A stretch of DNA of 64,000 bases from an uncultured Spirochaetia bacterium. GTDB taxonomy: Bacteria; Spirochaetota; Spirochaetia; SZUA-6; Bin103. Of this stretch, positions 1-8,388 are shown one piece after another. The position numbers were made by a program, and so were the translations under genes. A model generated the notes under the pieces. It worked only from the letters and a program-made list of their open reading frames with translations, was not told the origin of the DNA and did not search any database. The stretch lies in NCBI GenBank assembly GCA_958296075.1, contig CATQHW010000002.1, positions 744,001 through 808,000 on the forward strand. Reading direction: 5' to 3'. Within the stretch, counting starts at the first letter, position 1, and every line of letters starts with the position of its first letter.

Positions 1-247
1 CCGGCGGGTGGTCGGGATGGAGTTGGCCGGCCGCCGCCAGACGGCGGTAGAGCTCGTGCCCCGCTTCCAGCACGTGGTCGCGCGGCAGCGCGTCCCGCAG
101 CAGGAGGTAGCCGTCCCGGTCGAGCCGCTCGCGCAGTTCGGCCCCGCTCGCGCCGGCGGCGGTCGCCGCCAGCGTGCCTGGCGGATGGCCGTCGTTTCGC
201 AAGGAACGGCCCTGATAGGTAAGGTCGGCGGTCGCGGCGATGTTCAT
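1..247 (-). CDS. PhyH-family (phytanoyl-CoA dioxygenase-like) oxygenase, N-terminal part
   Basis: The reverse strand reads from an ATG at 247 for 82 codons to the window edge without a stop, so only the N-terminus is present. It contains LRERLDRDGYLLLRDALPR at about residues 39-57, followed by a helix ending ELYRRLAAAG. This is the usual start of PhyH-type Fe(II)/2-oxoglutarate oxygenases, in which a GYLLLRG-like strand opens the double-stranded beta-helix fold. The metal ligands (HxD...H) lie beyond the window, so activity and substrate cannot be judged. The gene diverges from the FG-GAP/ASPIC gene to its right. The identification rests on family resemblance of the N-terminal segment only. 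Confidence 0.72.
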   Translation of the reverse strand, partial: MNIAATADLTYQGRSLRNDGHPPGTLAATAAGASGAELRERLDRDGYLLLRDALPRDHVLEAGHELYRRLAAAGQLHPDHPP

Positions 248-345
248 GGCGGCGCTATTATGGCAGGGATGTGGAGACGGCGCGTCCGCGGGTGCGTTTC
301 CGGCTGTGGACAGCCCACTCCCCGCTCTTCCGCGAGAGATCGGCC

Positions 346-2088
346 GTGACGCTGAATCGCCGGTTTCTCACGAGCAGGAAATGCACCCGCGTCCGCGGGT
401 CGGTCCGAGCGCTTGCCCTGGGGTGCCTGGGCGCCGTGGCCATGGCGGCCGGCGCCCAGGTGCGGCTGGCCACCTGCGCCGGCGATCCGCGCCTGTGCCC
501 GGAGGCCACCGGCCTCATCCACGCCCACGCGCCGGCGCTCGACAGCTTCTTCACGTTCTCCGGCGGCGCGTCGGTGGGCGACTTCAACCGGGACGGCCGG
601 CAGGACCTGTTCCTGGTGACCGGCGGCGAGGGGCCGGACCGGCTCTACCTGAATCGGGGCGATGGCACCTTCCGGGAGGTCGCCGAGCAGGCCGGCGTGG
701 CCGAGGTGCACCGGGGACACGGCTCGGTGGTGGGCGATGTCGACAAGGACGGGTGGCTCGACCTGTTCGTCACCAGCCTCGGCCCCATGACCGACGAGTG
801 GAGCATGCCCGGCCACCACCTGCTGTGGCTCAATCAGGGCGGCCGGCCGGGCGGGCTGCTGGCCGACGGGACGCCGACGTTCCGCAACGTCGCGCGGCAG
901 GCGCGGGTGGGCATGACCTCCCCCGAGCAGCCGTCCGGCATGGGTGCCGCCCTGGGCGACTACGACCGCGACGGCGACCTGGACCTGGTCGTGGTCGCCT
1001 GGTTGACCTGGGCCGAAGGCAGCGCGCTGTTCCGCAACGAAGGCATCGACGAGCGGACCGGCCTGCCGCGTTTCTCCAACGCCACCGCGCGGGCGCGCCT
1101 GTTCGGCGTGGAGTTGCACGGCCTTACCCCGCACGTGGTCGACGTCGACGGTGACCGCTGGCCGGAGGTGTTGGTGGCGGCCGACTACCGCACCAGCCGT
1201 CTGTACCGCAACAACGGCGACGGCACCTTTGCCGACGTGACGCGGGCGGCGCAGGTGGGGTTGGACGGCAACGGCATGGGCAGCGCGCTGGCCGACCTGG
1301 ACAACGACGGCCTGCTCGACTGGTACGTCACCTCCGTCTGGACCAACGCGCCGTTCCAGGACGCGACGGGGACCGTGGCGGGGACCGGCAACTACCTGTA
1401 CCGCAACCTCGGCGGCGGCGTGTTCGATTCCGGCGCGCGCGTCCGCGGACGGATCGCGCGCGGCGGCTGGGGGTGGGGCGTGGTGGCGGTCGACCTCGAT
1501 CACGACGGCCTGGTCGATCTGGTCGCCACCAACGGCTGGCGGCAGGAGAACGCCGACGGCCATCAGGAGTGGCTGCAGGACGCCACGCGCGTCTTCCACA
1601 ACCGCGGCGACCAAGGGTTCCGCGACGTCGCCGCCGATGCCGGGCTCGACCATCGCGCCGAAGGGCGCGGCATGGTGCGCTTCGACTACGACGACGACGG
1701 CGACCAGGATTTCCTGATCGTCAACAGCAGAGGCGTGCCCACCCTGGTCGCCAACACCGGCGGCACCGCCTCCGGCACTTGGCTGCGCGTGGAGCTGCGG
1801 CCCGCGCTCGACCTGCCGGTGCCCGCCGACGGCGTCGGCGCGGTGGTGCGCGTGCGCGCCGGCGGCATCACGCAGACGCGCCATGTCGAGACCGGCGGCG
1901 GCTATCTCGGCTCCTCGGAGCTGACCGCGCACTTCGGGCTCGGCGCTGCGGCGACGGTCGACGAGCTGCGCGTCGAATGGCCGGACGGCTGCGATACCAT
2001 CGCGCGCGGGGTGGCGGTCAACCGCCGCCTGCGGCTGCTGCGGCCGGCCGGCTGCGCGATGGACGTGGTCGTGCTGGAACCGCGCTGA
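346..2088 (+). CDS. Secreted FG-GAP/VCBS repeat protein with C-terminal ASPIC/UnbV domain (CRTAC1-like)
   Basis: The frame is open from a GTG at 271. A GTG at 346 gives a better signal peptide (basic start, then ALALGCLGAVAMAAGAQ), so I prefer it, but the start is uncertain. The body holds about seven FG-GAP-type calcium-binding loops of the pattern DxDxDGxxD, for example GDFNRDGRQDLF, GDVDKDGWLDLF, GDYDRDGDLDLV, ADLDNDGLLDWY and FDYDDDGDQDFL. These are expected to build a beta-propeller. The C-terminus (VVRVRAGGITQTRHVETGGG, then HFGLG and VEWPDG) is a typical ASPIC/UnbV domain. The protein is probably exported, and adhesion or surface carbohydrate binding is an inference. The next gene starts within 18 bases of its stop. 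A second FG-GAP/ASPIC region lies at 22.5-24.1 kb. Confidence 0.85.
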   Translation: MTLNRRFLTSRKCTRVRGSVRALALGCLGAVAMAAGAQVRLATCAGDPRLCPEATGLIHAHAPALDSFFTFSGGASVGDFNRDGRQDLFLVTGGEGPDRLYLNRGDGTFREVAEQAGVAEVHRGHGSVVGDVDKDGWLDLFVTSLGPMTDEWSMPGHHLLWLNQGGRPGGLLADGTPTFRNVARQARVGMTSPEQPSGMGAALGDYDRDGDLDLVVVAWLTWAEGSALFRNEGIDERTGLPRFSNATARARLFGVELHGLTPHVVDVDGDRWPEVLVAADYRTSRLYRNNGDGTFADVTRAAQVGLDGNGMGSALADLDNDGLLDWYVTSVWTNAPFQDATGTVAGTGNYLYRNLGGGVFDSGARVRGRIARGGWGWGVVAVDLDHDGLVDLVATNGWRQENADGHQEWLQDATRVFHNRGDQGFRDVAADAGLDHRAEGRGMVRFDYDDDGDQDFLIVNSRGVPTLVANTGGTASGTWLRVELRPALDLPVPADGVGAVVRVRAGGITQTRHVETGGGYLGSSELTAHFGLGAAATVDELRVEWPDGCDTIARGVAVNRRLRLLRPAGCAMDVVVLEPR

Positions 2089-2105
2089 TGGACGAGGAGG
2101 CGACG

Positions 2106-3545
2106 ATGGGCGAGGAGATCGACGCGCGGCAAGCGCAGCTCTTCCTGGATGACGCGGTCATAGAGCAGACGGTGCGCGTGCAACGCGTCATCCATCAGCC
2201 GTTTCGCTACTGGGGCAACCCGGTGTATGCGCCGGAGGCTCCGTGGGAGGGTTCCGGCGTCGTCTACCTGGCAGGCGTCTACGTCGATCCGGCCGACGGC
2301 GTGTGGAAGCTCTGGTACGCTACGCTCAACCCGCCCGCCTGTCCTGAGATCACCTATGCGGTCTGCATGCTCACCTCCACCGACGGATTCCACTGGGAGC
2401 GACCCGAACTGGACGTGGTGCGCGCGCACGACGGCGGCTGGACCAACATCGTCCTGGACCTGGGCGCGGTGGGCGGCACCGGTTCCGCCACGATCCTGCA
2501 TGAACCGGAGCGCGGCGGCGAGCCGTGGACGATGGTGATCAGCTCCTGCGAGGCCGGCACCTGGCACTACAAGGGCTACGTCCTGCGTTCCGCCGACGGC
2601 GTGCACTGGCGCTGGGAGCGGCCGATGCCGAACGGGGTCGACCACGGCATGCACGACCGCTGCACGGCGCTGCGCGGCCCCGACCCCGAGTTCCCGTACG
2701 TGCTGCTCAGCCGCGGCACCGAGGACTCCAGGCGCTGGGGGCTGGTGCGCAGCGCGCACCGGGTGGCGATCAACCCCGGCGCCGCCGGCGGACCGCCGCG
2801 CCGGGTGCTGACCCCGGACCTGGAGGATGACCCAGCCGGGCAGATCTACCACGCCTACGGTTTTCGCTACGAGAGCATCTACGTGGGTCTGTTCCAGTGG
2901 TACTGGGAGCACGACGAGCCGTGGGCGGAGATGGAGCTGCTGACCAGCCGTGACAGCGTCACCTGGCAGCGCCTGCGGCCGCGCCGGCCGTTCTTCTCGC
3001 CCACGCCCGGCGGCGGCCGCGTGGGAGCGTACGACGCGGCGCGCACCGACACGGCGCTATCGCCGCCGGTGCGGACCGCGCACGGCAGCGGGCCGGACGC
3101 GCCGGCGCCCGACATGGAGACCCTGTGGTTCTACTCGTGGGGAGGGCCGGCCATGCACGGCGACCGCCACCTTACCTTCGGCGCCACGATCGGCGTGGCG
3201 CAGCTTCGCGGCGACGGCTTCTGTTCGCTGCGCGCCCGCCGCTTTCCCGGCTCAGTGGTCACCAAGCCGTTCACGTGGCCGGGCGGCCGGCTGCTCATCA
3301 ACGCGGTCGGGCTGGGCGGCGGCGGCAACGCCAGCTTGCGGGCGGCCGTCCTGCGCGCGGACCTGTCGGAGATCGAGGGCTTGAGCGCAGCGGACGCGGA
3401 CCCGCTGTCGCGCGACGGCGTCCGCCAGGAACAGAGGTGGCGCGGCGCCGGCGCCGGCATCGAACGGCTGGCCGGCAAGTCCGTGCGCCTGCGCTTCCTG
3501 CTGGAGAACAGCGACCTGTACGCGTTCCGGGCGTCGGGCGGATGA
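2106..3545 (+). CDS. Putative beta-propeller glycosidase, paralogue 1 of 4
   Basis: This 479-residue protein has no signal peptide that I can see. The ATG at 2106 follows GAGGAGG at a good distance. An ATG at 2088 overlapping the preceding stop (TGATG) is the alternative. Near the N-terminus are LFLDD, NPVYAP and PWEG, then WKLWYAT and STDGFHWERPEL. Later SADGVHW and TSRDSVTW repeat the same strand motif. Recurrent DG-x-HW turns are typical of the five-bladed propellers of the GH32/43/62/68/130 superfamily. The C-terminal SVRLRFLLENSDLYAF segment matches the ends of the three other paralogues in this window. It overlaps the next gene by four bases (ATGA). Catalytic acids cannot be assigned from sequence alone, so enzyme activity is inferred. 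Confidence 0.7.
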   Translation: MGEEIDARQAQLFLDDAVIEQTVRVQRVIHQPFRYWGNPVYAPEAPWEGSGVVYLAGVYVDPADGVWKLWYATLNPPACPEITYAVCMLTSTDGFHWERPELDVVRAHDGGWTNIVLDLGAVGGTGSATILHEPERGGEPWTMVISSCEAGTWHYKGYVLRSADGVHWRWERPMPNGVDHGMHDRCTALRGPDPEFPYVLLSRGTEDSRRWGLVRSAHRVAINPGAAGGPPRRVLTPDLEDDPAGQIYHAYGFRYESIYVGLFQWYWEHDEPWAEMELLTSRDSVTWQRLRPRRPFFSPTPGGGRVGAYDAARTDTALSPPVRTAHGSGPDAPAPDMETLWFYSWGGPAMHGDRHLTFGATIGVAQLRGDGFCSLRARRFPGSVVTKPFTWPGGRLLINAVGLGGGGNASLRAAVLRADLSEIEGLSAADADPLSRDGVRQEQRWRGAGAGIERLAGKSVRLRFLLENSDLYAFRASGG

Positions 3546-4981
3546 GCGGCCGGATGACCGCGGCGCCCGGCGCCGAGGTGCTGTTCCTCGACCTGGGAGA
3601 GCTGGAAGGGCGTGACAACGTCGACCTCCGCCCCACGCCGGCGGTGAAGCACCCGGCCAATCCGGTGCTGCAGCCCGGCGCGGCCGGCGAGTGGGACTGC
3701 AGGCGCGCCGGCAACTGGGCCGGCGACATCCTCTGGGACGCGGATGAATCGGTCTTCAAGTGCTGGTACTACGGCTCCGACCTGCCCGGCGTCGCCGCGA
3801 TCGGCTACGCGGTGAGCGCCGACGGGGTGCTGTGGGAGAAGCCGAGCCTGCGCCTCCACGACTACGGCGGCTCCACCGACAACAACATCTGCTTCCGGCC
3901 CGTGGCCGGCGACACCAGCCACTTCTGTCTGACCGTCGACGACTCCGCGCCGTCGGACCGGCGCTACCAAGCGCTCACCTGGTCGGATGCGCCCGGCATC
4001 GACGGCAAGCGCAACTACCCGTACTACTCGCCGGACGGCATCCACTGGACGCTCACGCCGGCGCCGGAGCGCGCCGGCGCGATCGGCGACACCGCCGGCA
4101 TCATCCGCGACCCCATCGACCCCGACCCGCAGCGCCGCCTCAAGGTCTATACCCAACACGGCGTCTGGTACGGCCCCGACCTGGAGCACCTGCGGCCGGG
4201 GCCGCGCGCCGTCATCGACCCGGCGGACGGACGCGAGCAGGAGATACACTTCGTCTACACGCTGCCGTACCGCGGCGCGCACGTGATGCTCTACGACTTC
4301 GACGCCGTGATCCCCTGGCCGCACCACGCCCGGCCGATCGGCGCTCGCGAGCGGCGGGAGCTGCCGGCCGGCGCCTATGCCGGCGACTGCCGGCTCGCGG
4401 TGAGCCGCGGCGGCCTCGGTCCGTTCCGGCGCATCCGTCCCGACCTGCCGGTGATCCCGCTCGGCGACTGGGGCGCGTGGGACGACGAGCTGCTGGTCCT
4501 GGGGGGCGGTAGCATGATCCCGTTCGCCGACCGGATCGTGCTCTTCTATACCGCCTTCTCCCATTACGGGACCGGCTTCCTGTCCCGTCCCTACTTCAAG
4601 TGCGAGATGGGGATGGCGACGCTGCGCCGCGACGGGTTCACCCATCTGCGCAACCGCGACGGCCTCACGCAGGCGACCGCGACGACCGCGTCGTTCGAGG
4701 CTGCGGCGGGCGGACCGGCAGCCGTGCACGTCAACGTCTCCCATCTGCGGCCGTACCGCGATTGGCTGGAGGTGGAAGTGCTCGAGGCCGACTCGGGCCG
4801 CGTCGTGCCGGGCTACGCCCGTGACGACTGCCGCCACGTGGTCACGGAAGGGTTGGCGGCGCCGGTCCGCTGGAACCGGCACGCCGACCTGAGCGGCGCG
4901 CCGCGGCGCTTCCGGCTGCGCTTCTATCTGTGGGGACGCGCGCGCCTCTATTCGTTCGGATTCCAGGAGGTCGGCGCATGA
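3542..4981 (+). CDS. Putative beta-propeller glycosidase, paralogue 2 of 4
   Basis: Translation from the ATG at 3542, inside the previous stop, gives 479 residues. A second ATG lies at 3554. Features shared with its neighbours are LFLDLGEL near the start, HPANPVL, the blade motif SADGVLWEKPSL followed by an asparagine pair (DNNICF), SPDGIHW, and DPIDPDPQRRLKVY. This last motif corresponds to DPADPDPDKRFKAF in paralogue 4 and DDPDPERRYKLI in paralogue 3. The C-terminal beta domain ends RFRLRFYLWGRARLYSFGF, like the other three. The family resembles GH43/GH32-type propellers but I cannot name it. Translational coupling to the dehydratase downstream (ATGA overlap at 4978) suggests a shared role in breaking down a sugar acid-containing glycan, which is an inference. 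Confidence 0.7.
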   Translation: MSGRMTAAPGAEVLFLDLGELEGRDNVDLRPTPAVKHPANPVLQPGAAGEWDCRRAGNWAGDILWDADESVFKCWYYGSDLPGVAAIGYAVSADGVLWEKPSLRLHDYGGSTDNNICFRPVAGDTSHFCLTVDDSAPSDRRYQALTWSDAPGIDGKRNYPYYSPDGIHWTLTPAPERAGAIGDTAGIIRDPIDPDPQRRLKVYTQHGVWYGPDLEHLRPGPRAVIDPADGREQEIHFVYTLPYRGAHVMLYDFDAVIPWPHHARPIGARERRELPAGAYAGDCRLAVSRGGLGPFRRIRPDLPVIPLGDWGAWDDELLVLGGGSMIPFADRIVLFYTAFSHYGTGFLSRPYFKCEMGMATLRRDGFTHLRNRDGLTQATATTASFEAAAGGPAAVHVNVSHLRPYRDWLEVEVLEADSGRVVPGYARDDCRHVVTEGLAAPVRWNRHADLSGAPRRFRLRFYLWGRARLYSFGFQEVGA

Positions 4982-6111
4982 CGAAGACCAGGATCGAGCG
5001 GGTCGAGCCGATCCTCTGGGATCGGTGGCTGCTGCTCAAGATCTGTTGCGAGGATGGCACCGTCGGCATCGGCGAGGGCGGCGTGCACGGCTGGCAGCGG
5101 CCGACCGCGACGATGATCGAGGTGATGGCCCGCTACCTGGTGGGGCAGGACCCGGCGCGCATCGAGCACCACTACCAGTGGCTCTACCGGTCGTCGCACT
5201 TCATGGGATCGGTGGTGCAGGGGGCGCTGTCGGCGATCGACATCGCCCTGTGGGACATCAAGGGCAAGCGGCTGGGGGTGCCCGTCTACGATCTGTTGGG
5301 CGGCAGGACGCGCGACCGGGTGCGTTGCTACATGCACGTGCGCGGCGACTCCATCGACGAGTTGGCCGCCGGCGCGCGCGCCAAGGTCGACGCCGGCTTC
5401 ACGGCGGTCCGCTTCGATCCGTTCGGGGCGGAGTACCACCGCTACGCCTCCTACTCGAAGTGGGCGGACGAGGCGGTGCGCTCGGTGGCGGCGGTGCGCG
5501 ACGCCGTCGGCCCGGACATCGACCTGTGCGTGGAGATCCACCGCCGCATGGCGCCGGCGGAGTCGATCGCCCTGGGACGCCGGCTGGAGCGGTTCAACCC
5601 GTTCTTCTACGAGGATCCGATGCTGCCGGACAGCCCGGCGGTGATGGGCCAGGTGCACGAGCGCTGCAACCTGCCGATCGCGACCGGCGAGCGGTTCACC
5701 ACCATCTTCGAGTTCCAGCAGGTGCTGGAGGCCGGCGGCGCCGCCTACGTGCGGCCCGACCTCTGCCTGTGCGGTGGCATGTCGGGCTGCAAGAAGGTCG
5801 CCGCCCTGGCCGAGGCGCAGCACGTGCGGGTGATCCCCCACAACCCCTTGAGCCCGGTCAGCACGGCCGCCTGCGTGCAACTCGACGCCTGCATCCCCAA
5901 CTTCGCGCTGCAGGAGTACACCGGCGAGTCCGAGCCGCCGAAGAGCGAGCTGCTGGTGGAGCCGCTATTGCTGGAGGACGGCCACCTGCTGGTCCCGGAC
6001 GGCCCCGGGCTCGGCATCGAACTCGACGATGCGGCCTTGGCCCGCCATCCGGTGCAGGACAAGGTGCTCGACACTCCGCTCGGCCGTGACGGATCGGTGC
6101 GCGACTATTGA
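4978..6111 (+). CDS. Enolase-superfamily dehydratase (mandelate racemase/muconate lactonizing type, galactonate dehydratase-like)
   Basis: The 377-residue protein starts at an ATG preceded by AGGAGG and overlaps the upstream stop by four bases. It has an N-terminal capping domain and then a barrel with recognisable ligands. Glu186 sits in CVEIHRRM, Glu212 in FYEDPM and Glu238 in ATGERF as the metal-binding acids. His188 in EIHRR and His288 in IPHNPLSP correspond to the acid/base histidines of D-galactonate dehydratase. SAIDIALWDIKGKRLGVPVY is a typical superfamily segment. Members of this subgroup remove water from sugar acids to give 2-keto-3-deoxy acids. The exact substrate cannot be read from sequence. 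Its position directly after two putative glycosidases fits a catabolic operon. Confidence 0.85.
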   Translation: MTKTRIERVEPILWDRWLLLKICCEDGTVGIGEGGVHGWQRPTATMIEVMARYLVGQDPARIEHHYQWLYRSSHFMGSVVQGALSAIDIALWDIKGKRLGVPVYDLLGGRTRDRVRCYMHVRGDSIDELAAGARAKVDAGFTAVRFDPFGAEYHRYASYSKWADEAVRSVAAVRDAVGPDIDLCVEIHRRMAPAESIALGRRLERFNPFFYEDPMLPDSPAVMGQVHERCNLPIATGERFTTIFEFQQVLEAGGAAYVRPDLCLCGGMSGCKKVAALAEAQHVRVIPHNPLSPVSTAACVQLDACIPNFALQEYTGESEPPKSELLVEPLLLEDGHLLVPDGPGLGIELDDAALARHPVQDKVLDTPLGRDGSVRDY

Positions 6112-6142
6112 TCCAGAGCCTCGTCTGATCCAGAGCCTCGTC
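6109..6142 (+). repeat. Perfect 17-bp tandem direct repeat at the dehydratase stop codon
   Basis: The 17-base unit TGATCCAGAGCCTCGTC occurs twice in immediate succession (6109-6125 and 6126-6142). The first TGA is the stop codon of the dehydratase gene. I see no ORF in the repeat. A replication-slippage duplication is the simplest explanation. Confidence 0.9.
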
Positions 6143-6216
6143 GAGCAGGTCGACGCGATGGGCGTGAGCGCCGCGCGCAGGACCGCTCGCCAGCGGCCCT
6201 GCGCGGCCCGATCGGC

Positions 6217-7230
6217 CTACCGGAACGGCGGCGCGTAGAGGATTCCTCCGTCCTTGTACAGCGCGTTCAGCCCGCGCTGCAGGCTGAGCGGTATCAGGTA
6301 CCGGTCGAAGATCTCGGCGTAGTTGCCTTCCGCCTCGATCGCCCGCACCGCCCACTGCGCGTCCAGCCCCAGCATCTCGCCGTAGCTGCCCTCCGTGCCG
6401 AGCATCCGGTTGATCTCCGGATGGTCGGTGCCGGCAGCCATATCCATCACGTTCGCCTGCGTCACCCCCAGTTCCTCGGCGATGATCAGCGCGTTGAGCA
6501 CCCAACGGGCAATGTCCGCCCACTGGTCGTCGCCCTGCTGGACCAACGGCCCCAACGGCTCCTTGGATACGATCTCCGGATAGATCATGTGCGCGTCCGC
6601 ATCGCCAAACGTCGACCGCGTCGCAGCGATCCCGGATGCGTCGGTCGTGTACACGTCGCAGCGCTCCTCCTCATAGGCGGCGCGCGCTTCGGCGTTGGTC
6701 TCGATCGGCACCGGCTCGTACTCCATGCCGTTGGTGCGGAAGAAGTCGGCCAGGTTCAACTCGGTGGTCGTGCCGGTCTGGATGCAGACCGAGGCGCCGT
6801 CGAGTTCGGTAGCGCTCATCACGCCGAGCGACCTGCGGCCCATGAAGCCCTGGCCGTCATAGTAGCTGACGCCGATGAAGGTGAAGCCCAGGTCGACATC
6901 GCGCGAGAAGGTCCACGTGGTGTTGCGGGAGAGCACGTCGACCTCACCGGACTGCAGTGCCGGGAAGCGGGTCTTGCCGGTCAGGTTGACGTAGGTGACC
7001 GCATCGGCGTCGCCGAGCACGGCGGCGGCCAGCGCCCGGCAGTAGGCGACGTCGAAGCCGGTCCAGTTGCCGTCGTCGTCGGTGTAGGCGAAGCCGGGCA
7101 GGCCGGTGTTGATACCGCACCTCAGTTCTCCGGCGGCCTGTACGGCGGCGAGGGTCTGCGCGTGCAGCGCTGCGGCCCCCACGACCGCCAGTGCGGCGGC
7201 CAGCCCGACCGCCTTCATGCGAATGTTCAT
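6217..7230 (-). CDS. Periplasmic amino-acid-binding protein of an ABC transporter (AapJ/BztA-like)
   Basis: Reading from the ATG at 7230 gives 337 residues. A GGAG lies eight bases upstream. The ATG at 7236 is too close to that site. Residues 1-24 form a signal peptide ending AAALHAQ. The mature protein has the family pattern of general L-amino acid binding proteins: GELRCGINTGLPGFAY, WTGFDVAYCRALAAAVLGD, TRFPALQSGEVDVLSRNTTW, then CIQTGTTTELNLADFF. Family members deliver amino acids to Aap/Bzt-type permeases. None of the cognate permease or ATPase genes is within this window, so it is an orphan here. It faces the dehydratase gene tail to tail. Confidence 0.88.
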   Translation of the reverse strand: MNIRMKAVGLAAALAVVGAAALHAQTLAAVQAAGELRCGINTGLPGFAYTDDDGNWTGFDVAYCRALAAAVLGDADAVTYVNLTGKTRFPALQSGEVDVLSRNTTWTFSRDVDLGFTFIGVSYYDGQGFMGRRSLGVMSATELDGASVCIQTGTTTELNLADFFRTNGMEYEPVPIETNAEARAAYEEERCDVYTTDASGIAATRSTFGDADAHMIYPEIVSKEPLGPLVQQGDDQWADIARWVLNALIIAEELGVTQANVMDMAAGTDHPEINRMLGTEGSYGEMLGLDAQWAVRAIEAEGNYAEIFDRYLIPLSLQRGLNALYKDGGILYAPPFR

Positions 7231-7305
7231 TCTCATTTCTCCTTTGTCTGTTTCGGTCCGATGACGTTCCGTGGGCGCACCTGCCCCGGTGATCATGCGC
7301 CCGCT

Positions 7306-7334
7306 AATCTACTATCCCGACCGCCGCTTGACAA
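7306..7334 (-). promoter_or_regulatory. Predicted sigma70-type promoter for the binding-protein gene
   Basis: On the minus strand TTGTCA (7334-7329) and TAGATT (7311-7306) are separated by 17 bases. They lie about 75 bases upstream of the chosen start at 7230. Prediction by eye only. Confidence 0.45.
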
Positions 7335-7369
7335 CGCGCCGGGCGGCCCAAGTCGTTCGGCCTCGCAGG

Positions 7370-8368
7370 CTATTCCCAGCGCAGGGTCACCGTCCGTCCG
7401 TGCGCGGCCGAGCGTTCGGCCGCCTCCACCATGCGCAGCGCGTCCAGCGCGTCGGCCAGTGTCGACAAGGGCTGCTTGCCGCCGAGCACGCACTGCTCGA
7501 CGAACCAGGCGACCTCGTAGACGAAGGCATCGACGTAGCCCGGCATGCCGAAGGCGGGTCCCTCGTCGTCCTGGTACACCGCGTCGTTCCAGGAATAGCT
7601 GACGCCGCCGCGCGTGCCGAGCACCTTGTACTGCACGAGCCACGGGTCATTGGTGGGGTCTGCGGACGCGAAGCTGGCCCACAGATTGGCGATCGCGCCA
7701 TCCTGCATCAGGCAGGTGATCGCGGTCTGCGCCGCATCCGGCACGCCCGGTGCGTGCACGCCGGGTACGGCCATGCAGCTCAGCCGCTCGGGGCGGCCCA
7801 GGAGATAGAGCAGCGAGTAGCAGTGGTGCACGCACACCACGCGGATGATCGATCCGTACTTGCGCACCAGATCCGCATCGTGGAACAGGTTGTAGAGCAT
7901 CCAGAAGGCGGCGATCGGTCCGAGCCGGCCGGCGTCGATCAGCGCCTTCGCGCGGCGGAGGGCCGGCACGTAGAGGTAGTTGTGTCCCGGCATGCAGGTG
8001 CGGCCGGCGCGTTCGGCGGCGCGCATCAGCCGGCGGACGTCGGCCGCCCGATGCGCGACCGGTTTCTCCACCAGGACGTGCTTGCCGGCGCGCAACGCCG
8101 CCAGCGCGGTCGCGACGTGTCCTTCCGGCGGCGTCAGGACGTGCACCGCGTCCACGGCGGCGTCGCCGAGCAACTCCTTCAAGGAGCGGAAGCCGTGCCC
8201 GCCGTGGCGGGCGGTCAGCGCCTTGGCGCGGCCGGGGTCGGCGTCGTACGCGCCGACGAAGCGGGCGCGGCCGCAGGCGCCCACCGCTCGCGCGTGCAGC
8301 TCCGCGACCAGGCCGGCGCCGACGAAGGCTATGCCGACCCGGCCGGTCGATCCGCTCCGCTCTGCCAT
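7370..8368 (-). CDS. Gfo/Idh/MocA-family NAD(P)-dependent oxidoreductase
   Basis: This 332-residue protein starts at an ATG with GGGAGG just upstream. The N-terminal Rossmann motif is VGIAFVGAGLVAELHARA. ADPGRAKAL, the loop VHVLTPPEGHV and GKHVLVEKPVAH follow, the last holding the EKP signature with its conserved lysine. RLGPIAAFW opens the C-terminal alpha/beta dimerisation domain. Family members oxidise or reduce sugars, inositols or their derivatives. The substrate is not predictable. The gene begins 20 bases downstream of the beta-propeller glycosidase gene that ends at 8389 on the same strand, so the two are probably cotranscribed, consistent with processing of a released sugar. Confidence 0.88.
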   Translation of the reverse strand: MAERSGSTGRVGIAFVGAGLVAELHARAVGACGRARFVGAYDADPGRAKALTARHGGHGFRSLKELLGDAAVDAVHVLTPPEGHVATALAALRAGKHVLVEKPVAHRAADVRRLMRAAERAGRTCMPGHNYLYVPALRRAKALIDAGRLGPIAAFWMLYNLFHDADLVRKYGSIIRVVCVHHCYSLLYLLGRPERLSCMAVPGVHAPGVPDAAQTAITCLMQDGAIANLWASFASADPTNDPWLVQYKVLGTRGGVSYSWNDAVYQDDEGPAFGMPGYVDAFVYEVAWFVEQCVLGGKQPLSTLADALDALRMVEAAERSAAHGRTVTLRWE

Positions 8369-8388
8369 GGCTGCCTCCCAACCCGGTC

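Noticed and set aside
8..349. Open frame on the plus strand at the left edge
   Set aside because: It is the antisense of the PhyH N-terminus, which has a convincing family sequence; the plus-strand product has no domain.
244..1932. Long minus-strand open frame opposite the FG-GAP protein (and similar ones opposite most high-GC genes)
   Set aside because: Antisense frames stay open by chance in high-GC genes; their products are rich in His, Arg, Ala and Val and show no domains.
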